A stretch of DNA of 64,000 nt from UBA4416 sp964541155 (GTDB taxonomy: Bacteria > Bacteroidota > Bacteroidia > B-17B0 > Aurantibacillaceae), in the NCBI GenBank assembly GCA_964541155.1, contig CAZIPC010000003.1:124001-188000 (forward strand). Reading direction: 5' to 3'. Below are positions 16,521 to 25,677 of this stretch, piece after piece (position 1 is the first letter of the stretch; the number at the start of each line of letters is the position of its first letter). Below the pieces are notes generated by a model that was not told the origin of the DNA, did no database searches, and was given only the letters and a program-made list of their open reading frames with translations. The translations under genes were made by a program, and so were the position numbers.

Positions 16521-17375
16521 ATGCACGAAAAAAATAATTGGGATTTAATAATTAAACCAAAGCATAAATGGCATCAAATAGATTTAATAGCTATTTGGAA
16601 ATACAGAGATTTATTGATGCTGCTTGTTAGAAGAGATTTTGTGGCTGTTTATAAACAAACAATATTGGGACCATTATGGCTATTTATTCAACCAATATTA
16701 CAATCACTTATATTTTCATTAATTTTTAGCAAAATTGCAAAAATAAGTACGGATGGTAATCCTCCTATTTTATTTTATATGTCAGGTATTATATTATGGA
16801 CATACTTTGCTGATTGTTTAAACAAAACCTCCAACACATTTACGGCTAATGCATCTGTATTTGGAAAAGTATATTTTCCAAGATTAATTATTCCTCTGTC
16901 TATTTTGTTTTCTAACTTAATAAAATTAGCTATTCAATTATTAATATTTTTTACAATTTGGATGTACTATTTAACTACTACAAATCGATTTATACATCCT
17001 CAGTGGCAATTAATATGGATGGTTCCTGTATTAATTTTTATGATGGCGGGGTTAGGATTAGGTTTTGGCATTTTAATTTCATCCTTAACTACAAAATATC
17101 GTGATTTAACTTTTTTAGTAGGTTTTGGTATTCAATTGTTGATGTACGCAAGCTCTGTAGTGATTCCAATTTCTTCAATATCTTCAAAAATAAAATTAGT
17201 GATGTTGTTTAATCCATTAACTTCTATTATTGAATCGTTTAAATTTATTTTTTTAGGAAATGGATCTTTTGAAGCATTTTGGCTACTGTATGGTTTTGGA
17301 TTTATGATAGTATTATTAACATTAGCAATTATTGTATTTAATAAAGTAGAAAAATCATTTATGGATACTGTGTAA
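16521..17375 (+). CDS. wzm: Polysaccharide ABC exporter, permease subunit (Wzm-like)
   Basis: A 284-residue ABC-2 type membrane subunit with six spans in its last 220 residues. The amphipathic N-terminal gate region is visible (YRDLLMLLVRRDFVAVYKQ, then TILGPLWLFIQP), a classic feature of O-antigen and teichoic-acid exporters. It moves a lipid-linked glycan across the inner membrane with the ATPase encoded 2 nt downstream. It opens a chain of 29 plus-strand genes with gaps of 28 nt or less, and so marks the start of the main polysaccharide operon. Confidence 0.93.
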   Translation: MHEKNNWDLIIKPKHKWHQIDLIAIWKYRDLLMLLVRRDFVAVYKQTILGPLWLFIQPILQSLIFSLIFSKIAKISTDGNPPILFYMSGIILWTYFADCLNKTSNTFTANASVFGKVYFPRLIIPLSILFSNLIKLAIQLLIFFTIWMYYLTTTNRFIHPQWQLIWMVPVLIFMMAGLGLGFGILISSLTTKYRDLTFLVGFGIQLLMYASSVVIPISSISSKIKLVMLFNPLTSIIESFKFIFLGNGSFEAFWLLYGFGFMIVLLTLAIIVFNKVEKSFMDTV

Positions 17376-17377
17376 AT

Positions 17378-18634
17378 ATGGGACAAACAGTTATTAAAGT
17401 TGATAATTTAGGAAAACAGTATCGATTAGGAAAAGTTGGTACAGGAACCATTGCTACAGATATAAACAGGTGGTGGCATATTACAAGAGGGAAAGAAGAT
17501 CCATATTTAAAAATAGGATCGGTAAATAATAAACTTCAAAAAGCAAATAATAATGATTTAATATGGGCTATTAAGGATATTAATTTTGAAGTAAAACAAG
17601 GTGAAGTACTTGGAATAATTGGTAAAAATGGAGCAGGTAAATCAACTTTATTAAAAATTTTATCTAGAGTTACAGCTCCTTCTTTAGGAGAAATAAAGGT
17701 AAAAGGTCGTATAGCAAGTTTACTGGAAGTGGGTACTGGCTTTCATCCTGAATTAACTGGTAGAGAAAATATTTTTTTAAATGGTGCTATTTTAGGAATG
17801 AACAAACGAGAAATAAAATCAAAATTTGATGAAATAGTTGATTTTAGTGGTGTAGAAAGATATATTGACACGCCGGTTAAACGATATTCTTCAGGAATGT
17901 ATGTTAGATTAGCTTTTGCTGTTGCAGCTTACCTTGAATCTGAAATATTGATAGTGGATGAGGTATTGGCTGTTGGAGATGCTGAATTTCAGAAAAAATG
18001 TTTAGGTAAAATGAAAGATGTGAGTAGTGGGCAAGGAAGAACAGTATTGTTTGTTAGTCACAATATGGAAGCAGTAAAAAATTTAACTCAAAGCTCTATT
18101 GTTCTAAAAAATGGAGAGCTTATATACTCAGGTGATACTAATTCAGCAGTCAATCAATACCTCAGAAACAATGATTTAAAGAACTATATTTATTTTGACT
18201 CTATGGCAGATGCTATAGGTAATGAATTTGTTAAAATAAAAAGTGTAAAGCTTATTCATAATAGTATGTATTTAAAAACAAATGAAGAATTTAAAATTGA
18301 AATTCAATTCTGGAACTTGTCAGATTTTGATGATATTTTAGTTGGATTTGATTTATTTCATATTTCAGGAACAAATGTATTTAGCACTGGAAAAAATTTT
18401 AAAACAAGAAAGAACAAGCTAAACACTGTTCAATGCTCTATTCCTGCTAATTTATTAAATAATGATATTTATTCAGTTTATCTTATGTTTTTTAATAAAA
18501 ATATGTTACCCCTTTATTCAAAACAAGATATCATAACATTTGATTTAGAAGATTCATCAAGAGACTCAAATCATACAGGAAAAATTAATGGAGTAATTAG
18601 ACCAATTTTAAGTTGGAATATAGTAAATGAGTGA
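17378..18634 (+). CDS. wzt: Polysaccharide ABC exporter, ATPase subunit with C-terminal glycan-binding domain (Wzt-like)
   Basis: A 418-residue ATPase partner of the Wzm-like permease. Walker A GIIGKNGAGKST lies at about 80-92, the ABC signature YSSGMYVRLA near 170, and Walker B ILIVDEVLAVGD near 189-200. Beyond the ATPase (after about 250) some 165 residues form a beta-rich extension (EEFKIEIQFWNLSDFDDI, then LVGFDLFHISGTNVF), matching the Wzt C-terminal domain that recognises modified chain ends in E. coli O8/O9a. The glycan is therefore probably capped, for example by one of the methyltransferases in this operon, before export. The next gene overlaps its end by 8 nt. Confidence 0.93.
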   Translation: MGQTVIKVDNLGKQYRLGKVGTGTIATDINRWWHITRGKEDPYLKIGSVNNKLQKANNNDLIWAIKDINFEVKQGEVLGIIGKNGAGKSTLLKILSRVTAPSLGEIKVKGRIASLLEVGTGFHPELTGRENIFLNGAILGMNKREIKSKFDEIVDFSGVERYIDTPVKRYSSGMYVRLAFAVAAYLESEILIVDEVLAVGDAEFQKKCLGKMKDVSSGQGRTVLFVSHNMEAVKNLTQSSIVLKNGELIYSGDTNSAVNQYLRNNDLKNYIYFDSMADAIGNEFVKIKSVKLIHNSMYLKTNEEFKIEIQFWNLSDFDDILVGFDLFHISGTNVFSTGKNFKTRKNKLNTVQCSIPANLLNNDIYSVYLMFFNKNMLPLYSKQDIITFDLEDSSRDSNHTGKINGVIRPILSWNIVNE

Positions 18635-19328
18635 GATTCAAAAAAAAATATTAATTACTCAATCAAATTACATTCCTTGGAAGGGTTATTTTGATAATAT
18701 TAATTTAGTAGATGAGTTTATTGTATTTGATGATATGCAGTTTACAAAAAGAGATTGGCGAAATAGAAATCAAATTAAAACGCCTCAAGGATTATGCTGG
18801 CTTACAATACCTGTAGAAGTGAAAGGGAAATTTTTTCAGAAAATAAATGAAACTAATGTATCAGATAAAAAATGGGGAGATAAACACTGGAAATCACTAG
18901 TTGCAAATTATAGTAGAGCCCCTTTTTTTAAAACACATAAAGATATGTTTGAATTTTTATATAGAGATGAATCTGTTGTGGATTTAACATCTATTAATAT
19001 TAGATTCATAAAAGCTATTAATACTATACTTGGTATTCAAACTAAAATTATTGATTCTAGAGAGTTAACTATTATTGATGGAAAAACGGAACGGTTAATT
19101 GATATTTGCTTAAAAAGGGAGGCTACACATTATTTTACTGGTCCGGCAGCTAAATCCTATATGGATGATCAAAAATTTAGAGACAATAATATTTTTGTTC
19201 AATATTTTAACTATGAAAATTATCCATTATATCCTCAGCTTTTTGGTTCTTTTATGCATAACGTTTCAATATTAGATTTAATTTTTAATACTGGAGATAA
19301 AGCTAAACATTTCATGAAAACATTTTAA
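18627..19328 (+). CDS. WbqC family protein
   Basis: A 233-residue cytoplasmic protein of the WbqC family, named after an O-antigen cluster gene whose reaction is not established to my knowledge. Typical motifs are the N-terminal ITQSNYIPWKGYFD, DEFIVFDDMQFTKRDWRNRN and ThePxxVK-type core (LTIPVEVKGKFFQKI). It overlaps the Wzt gene by 8 nt and directly abuts the methyltransferase gene. Other WbqC genes are often found beside methyltransferases and acyltransferases for modified amino sugars, so a sugar-decoration role is plausible. Confidence 0.85.
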   Translation: MSEIQKKILITQSNYIPWKGYFDNINLVDEFIVFDDMQFTKRDWRNRNQIKTPQGLCWLTIPVEVKGKFFQKINETNVSDKKWGDKHWKSLVANYSRAPFFKTHKDMFEFLYRDESVVDLTSINIRFIKAINTILGIQTKIIDSRELTIIDGKTERLIDICLKREATHYFTGPAAKSYMDDQKFRDNNIFVQYFNYENYPLYPQLFGSFMHNVSILDLIFNTGDKAKHFMKTF

Positions 19329-19949
19329 ATGAACAATTCTATTTTAAATCAAGTTAATAATTATTATACCAAAAAAATAATAGAAAATGGAGCAACACCA
19401 AAAGGAGTTGATTGGAATTCTTCTGAATCACAACAATTAAGATTTGAGATTTTGTCTACATTAATAAAGGAAAATCAAAAATTTTCGGTATTAGATTATG
19501 GCTGTGGATACGGGTCAATGTATGACTATTTTAAAACTAGATATAATAATTTTAGCTTTTTAGGATATGATATCTCACAAGAGATGATTAATGAAGCATT
19601 AAAGAGAAATGCCGATGATACAGCTTGTAAATGGCTAACATCCATAGATAAAAATGATGTGTTCGATTATACAATTGCTAGTGGAATATTTAATGTAAAG
19701 CTCAGTACCACTAACCAAGATTGGCTTAAATATGTTATAGAAACGCTTCATAAAATCAATAATCATTCATTAAAAGGATTTTCATTTAATGTGTTAACTA
19801 AATATTCTGATAAAGAGTATATGAAGGATTACTTATATTATGCAGATCCTTTATATTTATTTGAGTATTGTAAATTACATTTTTCAAAAAATGTGTCTAT
19901 CCTTCATGATTATGATTTATACGAATTCACAATTATTGTAAGAAAATAA
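19329..19949 (+). CDS. Class I SAM-dependent methyltransferase
   Basis: A 206-residue cytoplasmic methyltransferase. Motif I is VLDYGCGYGSMYDYF (about 55-70), followed by the acidic end of strand 2 (FLGYDISQEMINEA). The rest of the Rossmann-like domain is less conserved. The gene shares one base with the next (TAATG) and abuts the WbqC gene, so translational coupling is likely. It may methylate a sugar hydroxyl or a chain terminus; the substrate is not readable. Confidence 0.8.
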   Translation: MNNSILNQVNNYYTKKIIENGATPKGVDWNSSESQQLRFEILSTLIKENQKFSVLDYGCGYGSMYDYFKTRYNNFSFLGYDISQEMINEALKRNADDTACKWLTSIDKNDVFDYTIASGIFNVKLSTTNQDWLKYVIETLHKINNHSLKGFSFNVLTKYSDKEYMKDYLYYADPLYLFEYCKLHFSKNVSILHDYDLYEFTIIVRK

Positions 19950-20614
19950 TGGAAAAAGAAAAAATTATCATTTTTGGTACAGGAGATATTGCTCAAATAG
20001 CAAACTACTATTTTGAAACTGATTCTAATTATGAAGTAGTAGCGTTTACGGTTGATAAAGCGTATTGTAATAAAGATACATTTGAACATAAACCTTTAAT
20101 TGCATTTGAAGATATTGAAACACTTTATTCACCAAATAATTATAAATTATTTATTGCATTAAGTTATACTCAAATGAATAAGCTTCGAGAAACAAAATAT
20201 CAAGAGGCAAAATTAAAAGGCTACCAATTAGTTTCATACATCAGTAGTAGATGCACCTATCTTTCTCAATTTAAAACGGGAGACAATTGTTTTATTTTTG
20301 AAGACAATACCATTCAACCATATGTAATAATTAAAGATAATGTAACGTTATGGAGTGGTAATCATATAGGTCATCATAGTGTTATTGAAAGTCATAATTT
20401 TGTTAGTTCACATGTTGTTATTTCTGGTCATTGTCATATTCAATCAAACTGTTTTATAGGAGTAAATGCTACAATTGCTCATAAAGTAAAAATTGCCCCT
20501 CAAACATTAATAGGGGCAGGAAGTATAATTAGTAAAGATACGGAAGAGCTTAGTGTATATGTGCCTGCCAAATCAATCAAGCTTAATAAATCAAGTAATC
20601 AATTTACTTTGTAA
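19949..20614 (+). CDS. NeuD/PglD-like sugar O/N-acetyltransferase
   Basis: A 221-residue left-handed beta-helix acetyltransferase. The N-terminal Rossmann-like half starts with IIIFGTGDIAQIANYYF (nucleotide-sugar binding in PglD/NeuD), and the C-terminal half carries hexapeptide repeats (DNVTLWSGNHIGHHSVIE, then CFIGVNATIAHKVKIA) with a likely catalytic His in GHH. It acetylates an amino or hydroxyl group on an activated sugar. Because a WecE-like 4-aminotransferase is encoded 3 kb downstream, 4-N-acetylation is one option, but the substrate is open. It overlaps both neighbours by 1 nt. Confidence 0.8.
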   Translation: MEKEKIIIFGTGDIAQIANYYFETDSNYEVVAFTVDKAYCNKDTFEHKPLIAFEDIETLYSPNNYKLFIALSYTQMNKLRETKYQEAKLKGYQLVSYISSRCTYLSQFKTGDNCFIFEDNTIQPYVIIKDNVTLWSGNHIGHHSVIESHNFVSSHVVISGHCHIQSNCFIGVNATIAHKVKIAPQTLIGAGSIISKDTEELSVYVPAKSIKLNKSSNQFTL

Positions 20615-21525
20615 TGACCTGGAAAAAAATAAAACATATATTTGAACCAAATGGTCATTATCCCTGGATGCAAACACATGCAGCAAATCCATTTGCAGTT
20701 TGGCAATATGATGATGTATTTAGAATATATTTTACTTGTAGAAATCACCAAAATCAATCATATATTGCATTTGTAGATGTAGATTTTGGTGATGATTTTA
20801 AAGTTATAAATATTGCAGAAAAACCAGTTATTGAACCCGGAGATATAGGAATGTTTGATGATAGTGGTGTAGCAATGGGTTATTATATTAAGATGAATAA
20901 TATACCATATATATATTATTTAGGGTGGAATTTAAAAGTTACAGTTCCTTGGTTAAATACAATTGGTTTGGCAAAATATAATAGTGTAACTGAAAAGTTT
21001 GAAAAAGTAAGTAATGCTCCAATTATGGATAGAAGCCATGAGGATCCGTTTTCTATATCTTATCCTTGTATTTTATTTGAAAACGGTATTTATAAAATGT
21101 GGTATGGTTCAAATTTAAAATGGGGAAATTTACAACATGAAATGAATCATGTTATTAAATATGCTGAGTCTTTAGATGGAATTCACTGGAATAGAAAAAA
21201 TGTTATATCAGTTAATTTAATGCATCCAAATGAATATGCATTATCAAAACCAATTGTTATTAAACATAATGACAAATATCTAATGTGGTATTCATTTAGA
21301 GGTAATCATAACATTAATACTTATCGTATCGGATTTGCTGATTCTGTTGATGGAATTTCTTGGGAAAGAAAAGACAATATAGTAGGTATTGATGTTTCTA
21401 AAAATGGTTGGGATAGTGAAATGATTTGCTATCCGTTTGTTTTTAATCATGGCCAATCTATTTATATGCTTTATAATGGTAATGGCTATGGTAAAACAGG
21501 ATTTGGTATAGCTATTTTAAAATAG
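20614..21525 (+). CDS. GH43-like five-bladed beta-propeller protein in the polysaccharide operon
   Basis: A 303-residue protein without a signal peptide, so probably cytoplasmic. It looks like the GH43/GH32/GH130 propeller superfamily: repeated blades with aromatic strands and acidic turns (HAANPFAVWQYDDVFRIYF; DPFSISYPCILFENGIYKMW; NGWDSEMICYPFVFNHGQ). Its N-terminal Asp and mid-chain Glu could be catalytic, but I cannot assign a reaction. Such proteins recur in surface-glycan clusters and may be transferases or phosphorylases rather than hydrolases. It overlaps the acetyltransferase gene by 1 nt and precedes the HTTM gene by 2 nt. Confidence 0.7.
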   Translation: MTWKKIKHIFEPNGHYPWMQTHAANPFAVWQYDDVFRIYFTCRNHQNQSYIAFVDVDFGDDFKVINIAEKPVIEPGDIGMFDDSGVAMGYYIKMNNIPYIYYLGWNLKVTVPWLNTIGLAKYNSVTEKFEKVSNAPIMDRSHEDPFSISYPCILFENGIYKMWYGSNLKWGNLQHEMNHVIKYAESLDGIHWNRKNVISVNLMHPNEYALSKPIVIKHNDKYLMWYSFRGNHNINTYRIGFADSVDGISWERKDNIVGIDVSKNGWDSEMICYPFVFNHGQSIYMLYNGNGYGKTGFGIAILK

Positions 21526-21527
21526 TA

Positions 21528-23369
21528 ATGATTAAAATTATTGACTCTATAGTTGCTAAAGTAGTTTTCTCTAATCAGCTAATTGCTATTAATGAAATAA
21601 AAAAAGCGGCCTTTTTAAGAATTTTAACAGGATTTATTATTTTAATAAGATTTGTTCAAATTTTTGTCGTTTCATATGCTTTAGAGGGAAGAAGTATTCA
21701 TAACGGGTTATTATTTATTTTTATTTCTGTTAGTATATTATTTACAGTTGGTTTTTTAACACCAATAGTAAATTTTTTATTAATTATTTCGCTTCCTCTC
21801 ATTGATAATTTATTTGATACGAATACTCTTGGTTCCACAATTGCAATAAATCTTTTAGTGGTTAATATATTATTAAATTCTGGACAATATTTTTCAATTG
21901 ATAAATGGATTATAAATCAACGCAATAAAACTTCTAACTTATTTATTTCAATTTATAAAATAATAGGTATCCCCAATGAACAGGAAATTAAACGGGTTTA
22001 TTTTTTAAGTTTTTGTTTGTATGCGATTAGTAGTTTTTATGCTTTAATAATTCATGTGCAAGACGACTATTGGATGAATGGCATAACAGTTAAAGCTATG
22101 TTAACTAATTCTTTTTTATGTAAACACGCTTTATTGTTTAGAAATATTGAAAGTAATATGCCTTTTCTTATTGATTTTATTAGTGTTTCTGGAGTTATAT
22201 TTCAATCAATTTTTCAAATTTTAATGATTCCGCTTGTTTTTACAAGAATAGGAAAAGTATTTGTAGTTGTGTGGGGATTTATATTTTTTTCAATTTCACT
22301 ATTATTCTTATCCCTCTCTTATCTTCCACATTTAGAAATAATAATTTGGTTTATAATTTTTTGTCCAATAGTTACTTCACAAGATAAAATACAAATTTTA
22401 TATGACGATAAATGTAATTTATGTAAAAAGGCTCTTAAATTTTTCAAAACATTTAATATTAATGGAATGTATGAGTTTATGCCAATTTCTAAAAATCAAT
22501 CATTCATAACAGAACATGCTTTAAATAACGATGACTTAATAATAAATATGACCGGAATTTATAAACAAAAAATATATAAGGGATATGATTTGTATGCATT
22601 AATATTTTTAAATAACCCAATATTATGTGTTTTATATCCATTTTTTTTAATTGGAAAAATTACAAAAATCGGATACTTAGTATATGGTTACATTTCAAAA
22701 AATCGTTATAAAATATTTGGTGTTTGTCAGATTTCTTACTTCGATGAAATTCAAAAAAATCTTGATTTTCCTGTTTCAAAAGGATATTCAAAAGGTGTGA
22801 TGTATTTTTTTAATAGTTATACTATTATGATACTTTTATTTATTTTATTAAATAATTCATTATTCTCAAAAATTATTACTCCTCAATTTTTTTCTAATTA
22901 CAAACATATAGGAATTGAAGTTCCAGATGTTTTTAATAAAACGGATTTATCTATGGGGGATAATTTTATGGTTGTAAAAAAACAAATTAATAATAATTGG
23001 GTTTTAGTTCCTATTACTGGAATAAATGGAGAGCGATTAAATTATTTGAATTTTGATATTTTATTATTTTCTAATCATAATTCTGATATTCTTTACTTTT
23101 CTCAAACATTAAAATATAGACGAAAATTAATTCATCAATTAAATAATGTTGTTTATTTTCATGAACATGGATTTGGTAAATCACATATAAATTTTTTAAT
23201 TAATTACGATTATTATAAATGTAAATATACCCATCCAGTTATCTATACAATAGAGGTTTATTCGAGTAAGGCTTCGCATGCTTTGTTATTTAAAAATAAT
23301 ATTACCCGATTCAATACACATCTAATTTATAATAAAAACATTTTGTATTCTAAATCAATAAAATTATGA
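21528..23369 (+). CDS. HTTM-like multispan membrane protein with a DCC thiol-oxidoreductase-like domain
   Basis: A 613-residue membrane protein. Residues about 20-285 hold several hydrophobic spans and resemble the HTTM domain (horizontally transferred transmembrane, related to vitamin K-dependent gamma-carboxylase). Residues about 288-400 match the DCC/DUF393 family, with ILYDDKCNLCKKALKFF supplying the CxxC pair. A further hydrophobic span near 425-445 and a C-terminal soluble domain (470-613) follow. HTTM-DCC fusions are known in Bacteria, but their reaction is not established. Within this operon it may carry out a membrane-linked modification of the glycan or carrier lipid; that is inference. 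The aminotransferase gene overlaps its stop by 4 nt (ATGA). Confidence 0.7.
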   Translation: MIKIIDSIVAKVVFSNQLIAINEIKKAAFLRILTGFIILIRFVQIFVVSYALEGRSIHNGLLFIFISVSILFTVGFLTPIVNFLLIISLPLIDNLFDTNTLGSTIAINLLVVNILLNSGQYFSIDKWIINQRNKTSNLFISIYKIIGIPNEQEIKRVYFLSFCLYAISSFYALIIHVQDDYWMNGITVKAMLTNSFLCKHALLFRNIESNMPFLIDFISVSGVIFQSIFQILMIPLVFTRIGKVFVVVWGFIFFSISLLFLSLSYLPHLEIIIWFIIFCPIVTSQDKIQILYDDKCNLCKKALKFFKTFNINGMYEFMPISKNQSFITEHALNNDDLIINMTGIYKQKIYKGYDLYALIFLNNPILCVLYPFFLIGKITKIGYLVYGYISKNRYKIFGVCQISYFDEIQKNLDFPVSKGYSKGVMYFFNSYTIMILLFILLNNSLFSKIITPQFFSNYKHIGIEVPDVFNKTDLSMGDNFMVVKKQINNNWVLVPITGINGERLNYLNFDILLFSNHNSDILYFSQTLKYRRKLIHQLNNVVYFHEHGFGKSHINFLINYDYYKCKYTHPVIYTIEVYSSKASHALLFKNNITRFNTHLIYNKNILYSKSIKL

Positions 23370-24502
23370 TTGGATTTAATAAGCCATATTTATCGGGTAA
23401 AGAACTTGATTATATTGCTCAGGCAGTAGCAAACAAAAAAATATCAGGAGATGGATTATTTACTAAAAAATGCCATGATGTTTTTGAAAAAAAATATGGA
23501 TTTAAAAAAGTTTTACTAACCACATCGTGTACAGATGCTTTAGAGATGGCAGCTATTTTGCTCGATATTAAGCCAGGAGATGAAGTAATTGCACCATGTT
23601 ATACATTTGTATCTACAGTTAATGCATTTGCATTAAGGGGAGCTAAAATTATATTTGTTGATAGTAATAATCAAAATCCTAATATTGATGCTGATAAAAT
23701 AGAACCTTTAATTACAAATAAAACAAAAGTTATAATTCCTGTTCATTATGCTGGTATAGCATGCGACATGAATAAAATTATGCATTTAGCAAATAAATAT
23801 AATTTATTTGTAGTAGAGGATGCAGCGCAGGCAATAGATTCTTATTATGAAGATAAGCCTTTAGGAAGCATAGGTCATTTAGCAACATTTTCTTTTCATG
23901 AAACTAAAAATGTTATATCGGGAGAAGGAGGCATGTTAGTAATTAACGACCCTCGTTATTTTGAACGTGCAGAAATTATTAGAGAAAAAGGCACTAATCG
24001 TTCGCAATTTTTTAGAGGAGAGATTAATAAATATGGTTGGGTAGATATTGGGTCATCATTCTTACCATCAGATATAATCGCTGCATATTTATTGGCTCAA
24101 TTAGAAAATATTGAAGAGATACAATTACGTAGAAAAAAAATATGGAATCAATATTATGAAAATCTTAAAATTTTACAAAAACAAGAAATACAATTACCCT
24201 TTATTCCCGTAAATGCAACAAATAATGCACATATGTTTTATATAATATGTAAATCATTGCAAGAAAGAACTGATTTAATTAATTATTTAAACTCAAAAAA
24301 TATACAAGCTGTATTTCATTATCAATCCTTAAATAAAAGTTCTTATTATCAATCAATTTCTTCTACAACTATTGATTATTACCAATCAGATAAATATTCT
24401 GATAGGCTGTTGAGACTTCCTATGTATTATGAATTAACAGATGAAGATGTTAATACAATATCTCAATCTATTATTCAATTTTATACTCAAAAAACTATTT
24501 AA
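23366..24502 (+). CDS. wecE: DegT/DnrJ-family sugar 4-aminotransferase, WecE (RffA)-like
   Basis: A 378-residue PLP enzyme predicted to aminate dTDP-4-keto-6-deoxy-glucose to dTDP-4-amino-4,6-dideoxygalactose. Evidence: TTSCTDALEMAAILLDIKPG, VEDAAQAID, and the PLP lysine in TFSFHETKNVISGEGGML, which is the characteristic WecE/RffA form of this motif, plus the terminal NAHMFYI region. The gene overlaps the HTTM gene by 4 nt and shares a base with a WecF-like transferase gene downstream. No dTDP-glucose synthase or dehydratase genes are in the window, so the precursor must be made elsewhere. Confidence 0.88.
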   Translation: MIGFNKPYLSGKELDYIAQAVANKKISGDGLFTKKCHDVFEKKYGFKKVLLTTSCTDALEMAAILLDIKPGDEVIAPCYTFVSTVNAFALRGAKIIFVDSNNQNPNIDADKIEPLITNKTKVIIPVHYAGIACDMNKIMHLANKYNLFVVEDAAQAIDSYYEDKPLGSIGHLATFSFHETKNVISGEGGMLVINDPRYFERAEIIREKGTNRSQFFRGEINKYGWVDIGSSFLPSDIIAAYLLAQLENIEEIQLRRKKIWNQYYENLKILQKQEIQLPFIPVNATNNAHMFYIICKSLQERTDLINYLNSKNIQAVFHYQSLNKSSYYQSISSTTIDYYQSDKYSDRLLRLPMYYELTDEDVNTISQSIIQFYTQKTI

Positions 24503-25671
24503 TGAGTAAAAAAAATATTCATCTATTACCTGATTCTCCTTATTCTAATTGGTTTGTAGAAAACTGTTTGGAACTTAATTTAGGATTGAAAAATGAATTT
24601 TTTTGTATTTCAGAAAAAGTAAAGTATAACGACGAAACAAAGATTAACACGATTGCTGTTAAAAGTAATGATCTTAAAAGTATTGTTGATAGTTTAAATA
24701 CAGTTAATAACACATCAAATTTATATATTCATTATTTAGATATTGAAAAAGCACAAGTTGTAAACTCTATAACAAACCCACTTATAAATATACTTTGGAT
24801 AGTTTGGAGTGAAGATTTATATAGATTACCATTACTAAAATTTAATAAATACGATACTTACTCAAAAAATTATTTAAGCACTTTAAATAACAACAACTGT
24901 AAACGACCTAAAATTACCTTTAAACAATGGTTAGGTAGACAAAAAATGATTTATATTGATAGAATTGATTTAACACCTAAAGATGATTGGTATTATATTT
25001 ACAAAGCAATTGCAAGAATTAACTTTGCAGTTACTACAATCAACGAAGAAATTAATTGTATTAAGCAAAATATTAATAAAAGTATCAAGCCGTTAAAATT
25101 TACATACATAAGCGCTACTAATGGCCTTGATATAAAAGATATTAATTATATACAAAAAGAATATATACAAATTGGTAATTCAGCAGACCCGTCAAATAAT
25201 CATTTTGAAATTTTTAAAAAGATTTACGATTTAAAAATAGAAGATAAATTGTTAGTACAACTCTCTTATGGTAATAAAGCTTATTCAGAGAAACTGCTTA
25301 ATGATATATCTAAGTTTATTTCATCAAATAAATTAATTATTCAGAATGAATTTGTATCTAAAGATGAATATTATAATAAATTAAAACAGGTAAAATCAGC
25401 TGTATTTGCACATAATATTCATCAAGGCTTTGGTAATATTATTGCTTTATTAGTTTTTGGTGCTAAAGTTTTTTTAAAAAAGAATAATCCTTTATTTACT
25501 CAATTCAAAAAATGGGAAGTTAAAATTTTTTCTATAGAAGACGATTTAACTTTTGATAATCTTACTATACCATTAGATAATATATCTGTTAAAAGAAATC
25601 AAGAGATAATTTATAGTTTATACTCAATAGATAGTGTTAATCAATATTATAAAAACCTTTTAAGTATTTAA
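24502..25671 (+). CDS. Fuc4NAc transferase family (WecF-like) glycosyltransferase
   Basis: A 389-residue GT-B-type enzyme resembling WecF, the TDP-Fuc4NAc:lipid II Fuc4NAc transferase of enterobacterial common antigen synthesis. The strongest match is IQIGNSADPSNNHFEIFKKI (WecF: VGNSGDRSNxH), followed by VQLSYGNKAYSEKL and an HQGFGNIIALLVFGAKVF segment like the nucleotide-sugar site. Immediate adjacency (1-nt overlap) to the WecE-like aminotransferase supports transfer of a 4-amino-dideoxy sugar. Cytoplasmic, membrane-associated. Acceptor unknown. Confidence 0.78.
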   Translation: MSKKNIHLLPDSPYSNWFVENCLELNLGLKNEFFCISEKVKYNDETKINTIAVKSNDLKSIVDSLNTVNNTSNLYIHYLDIEKAQVVNSITNPLINILWIVWSEDLYRLPLLKFNKYDTYSKNYLSTLNNNNCKRPKITFKQWLGRQKMIYIDRIDLTPKDDWYYIYKAIARINFAVTTINEEINCIKQNINKSIKPLKFTYISATNGLDIKDINYIQKEYIQIGNSADPSNNHFEIFKKIYDLKIEDKLLVQLSYGNKAYSEKLLNDISKFISSNKLIIQNEFVSKDEYYNKLKQVKSAVFAHNIHQGFGNIIALLVFGAKVFLKKNNPLFTQFKKWEVKIFSIEDDLTFDNLTIPLDNISVKRNQEIIYSLYSIDSVNQYYKNLLSI

Positions 25672-25677
25672 GTTGAT

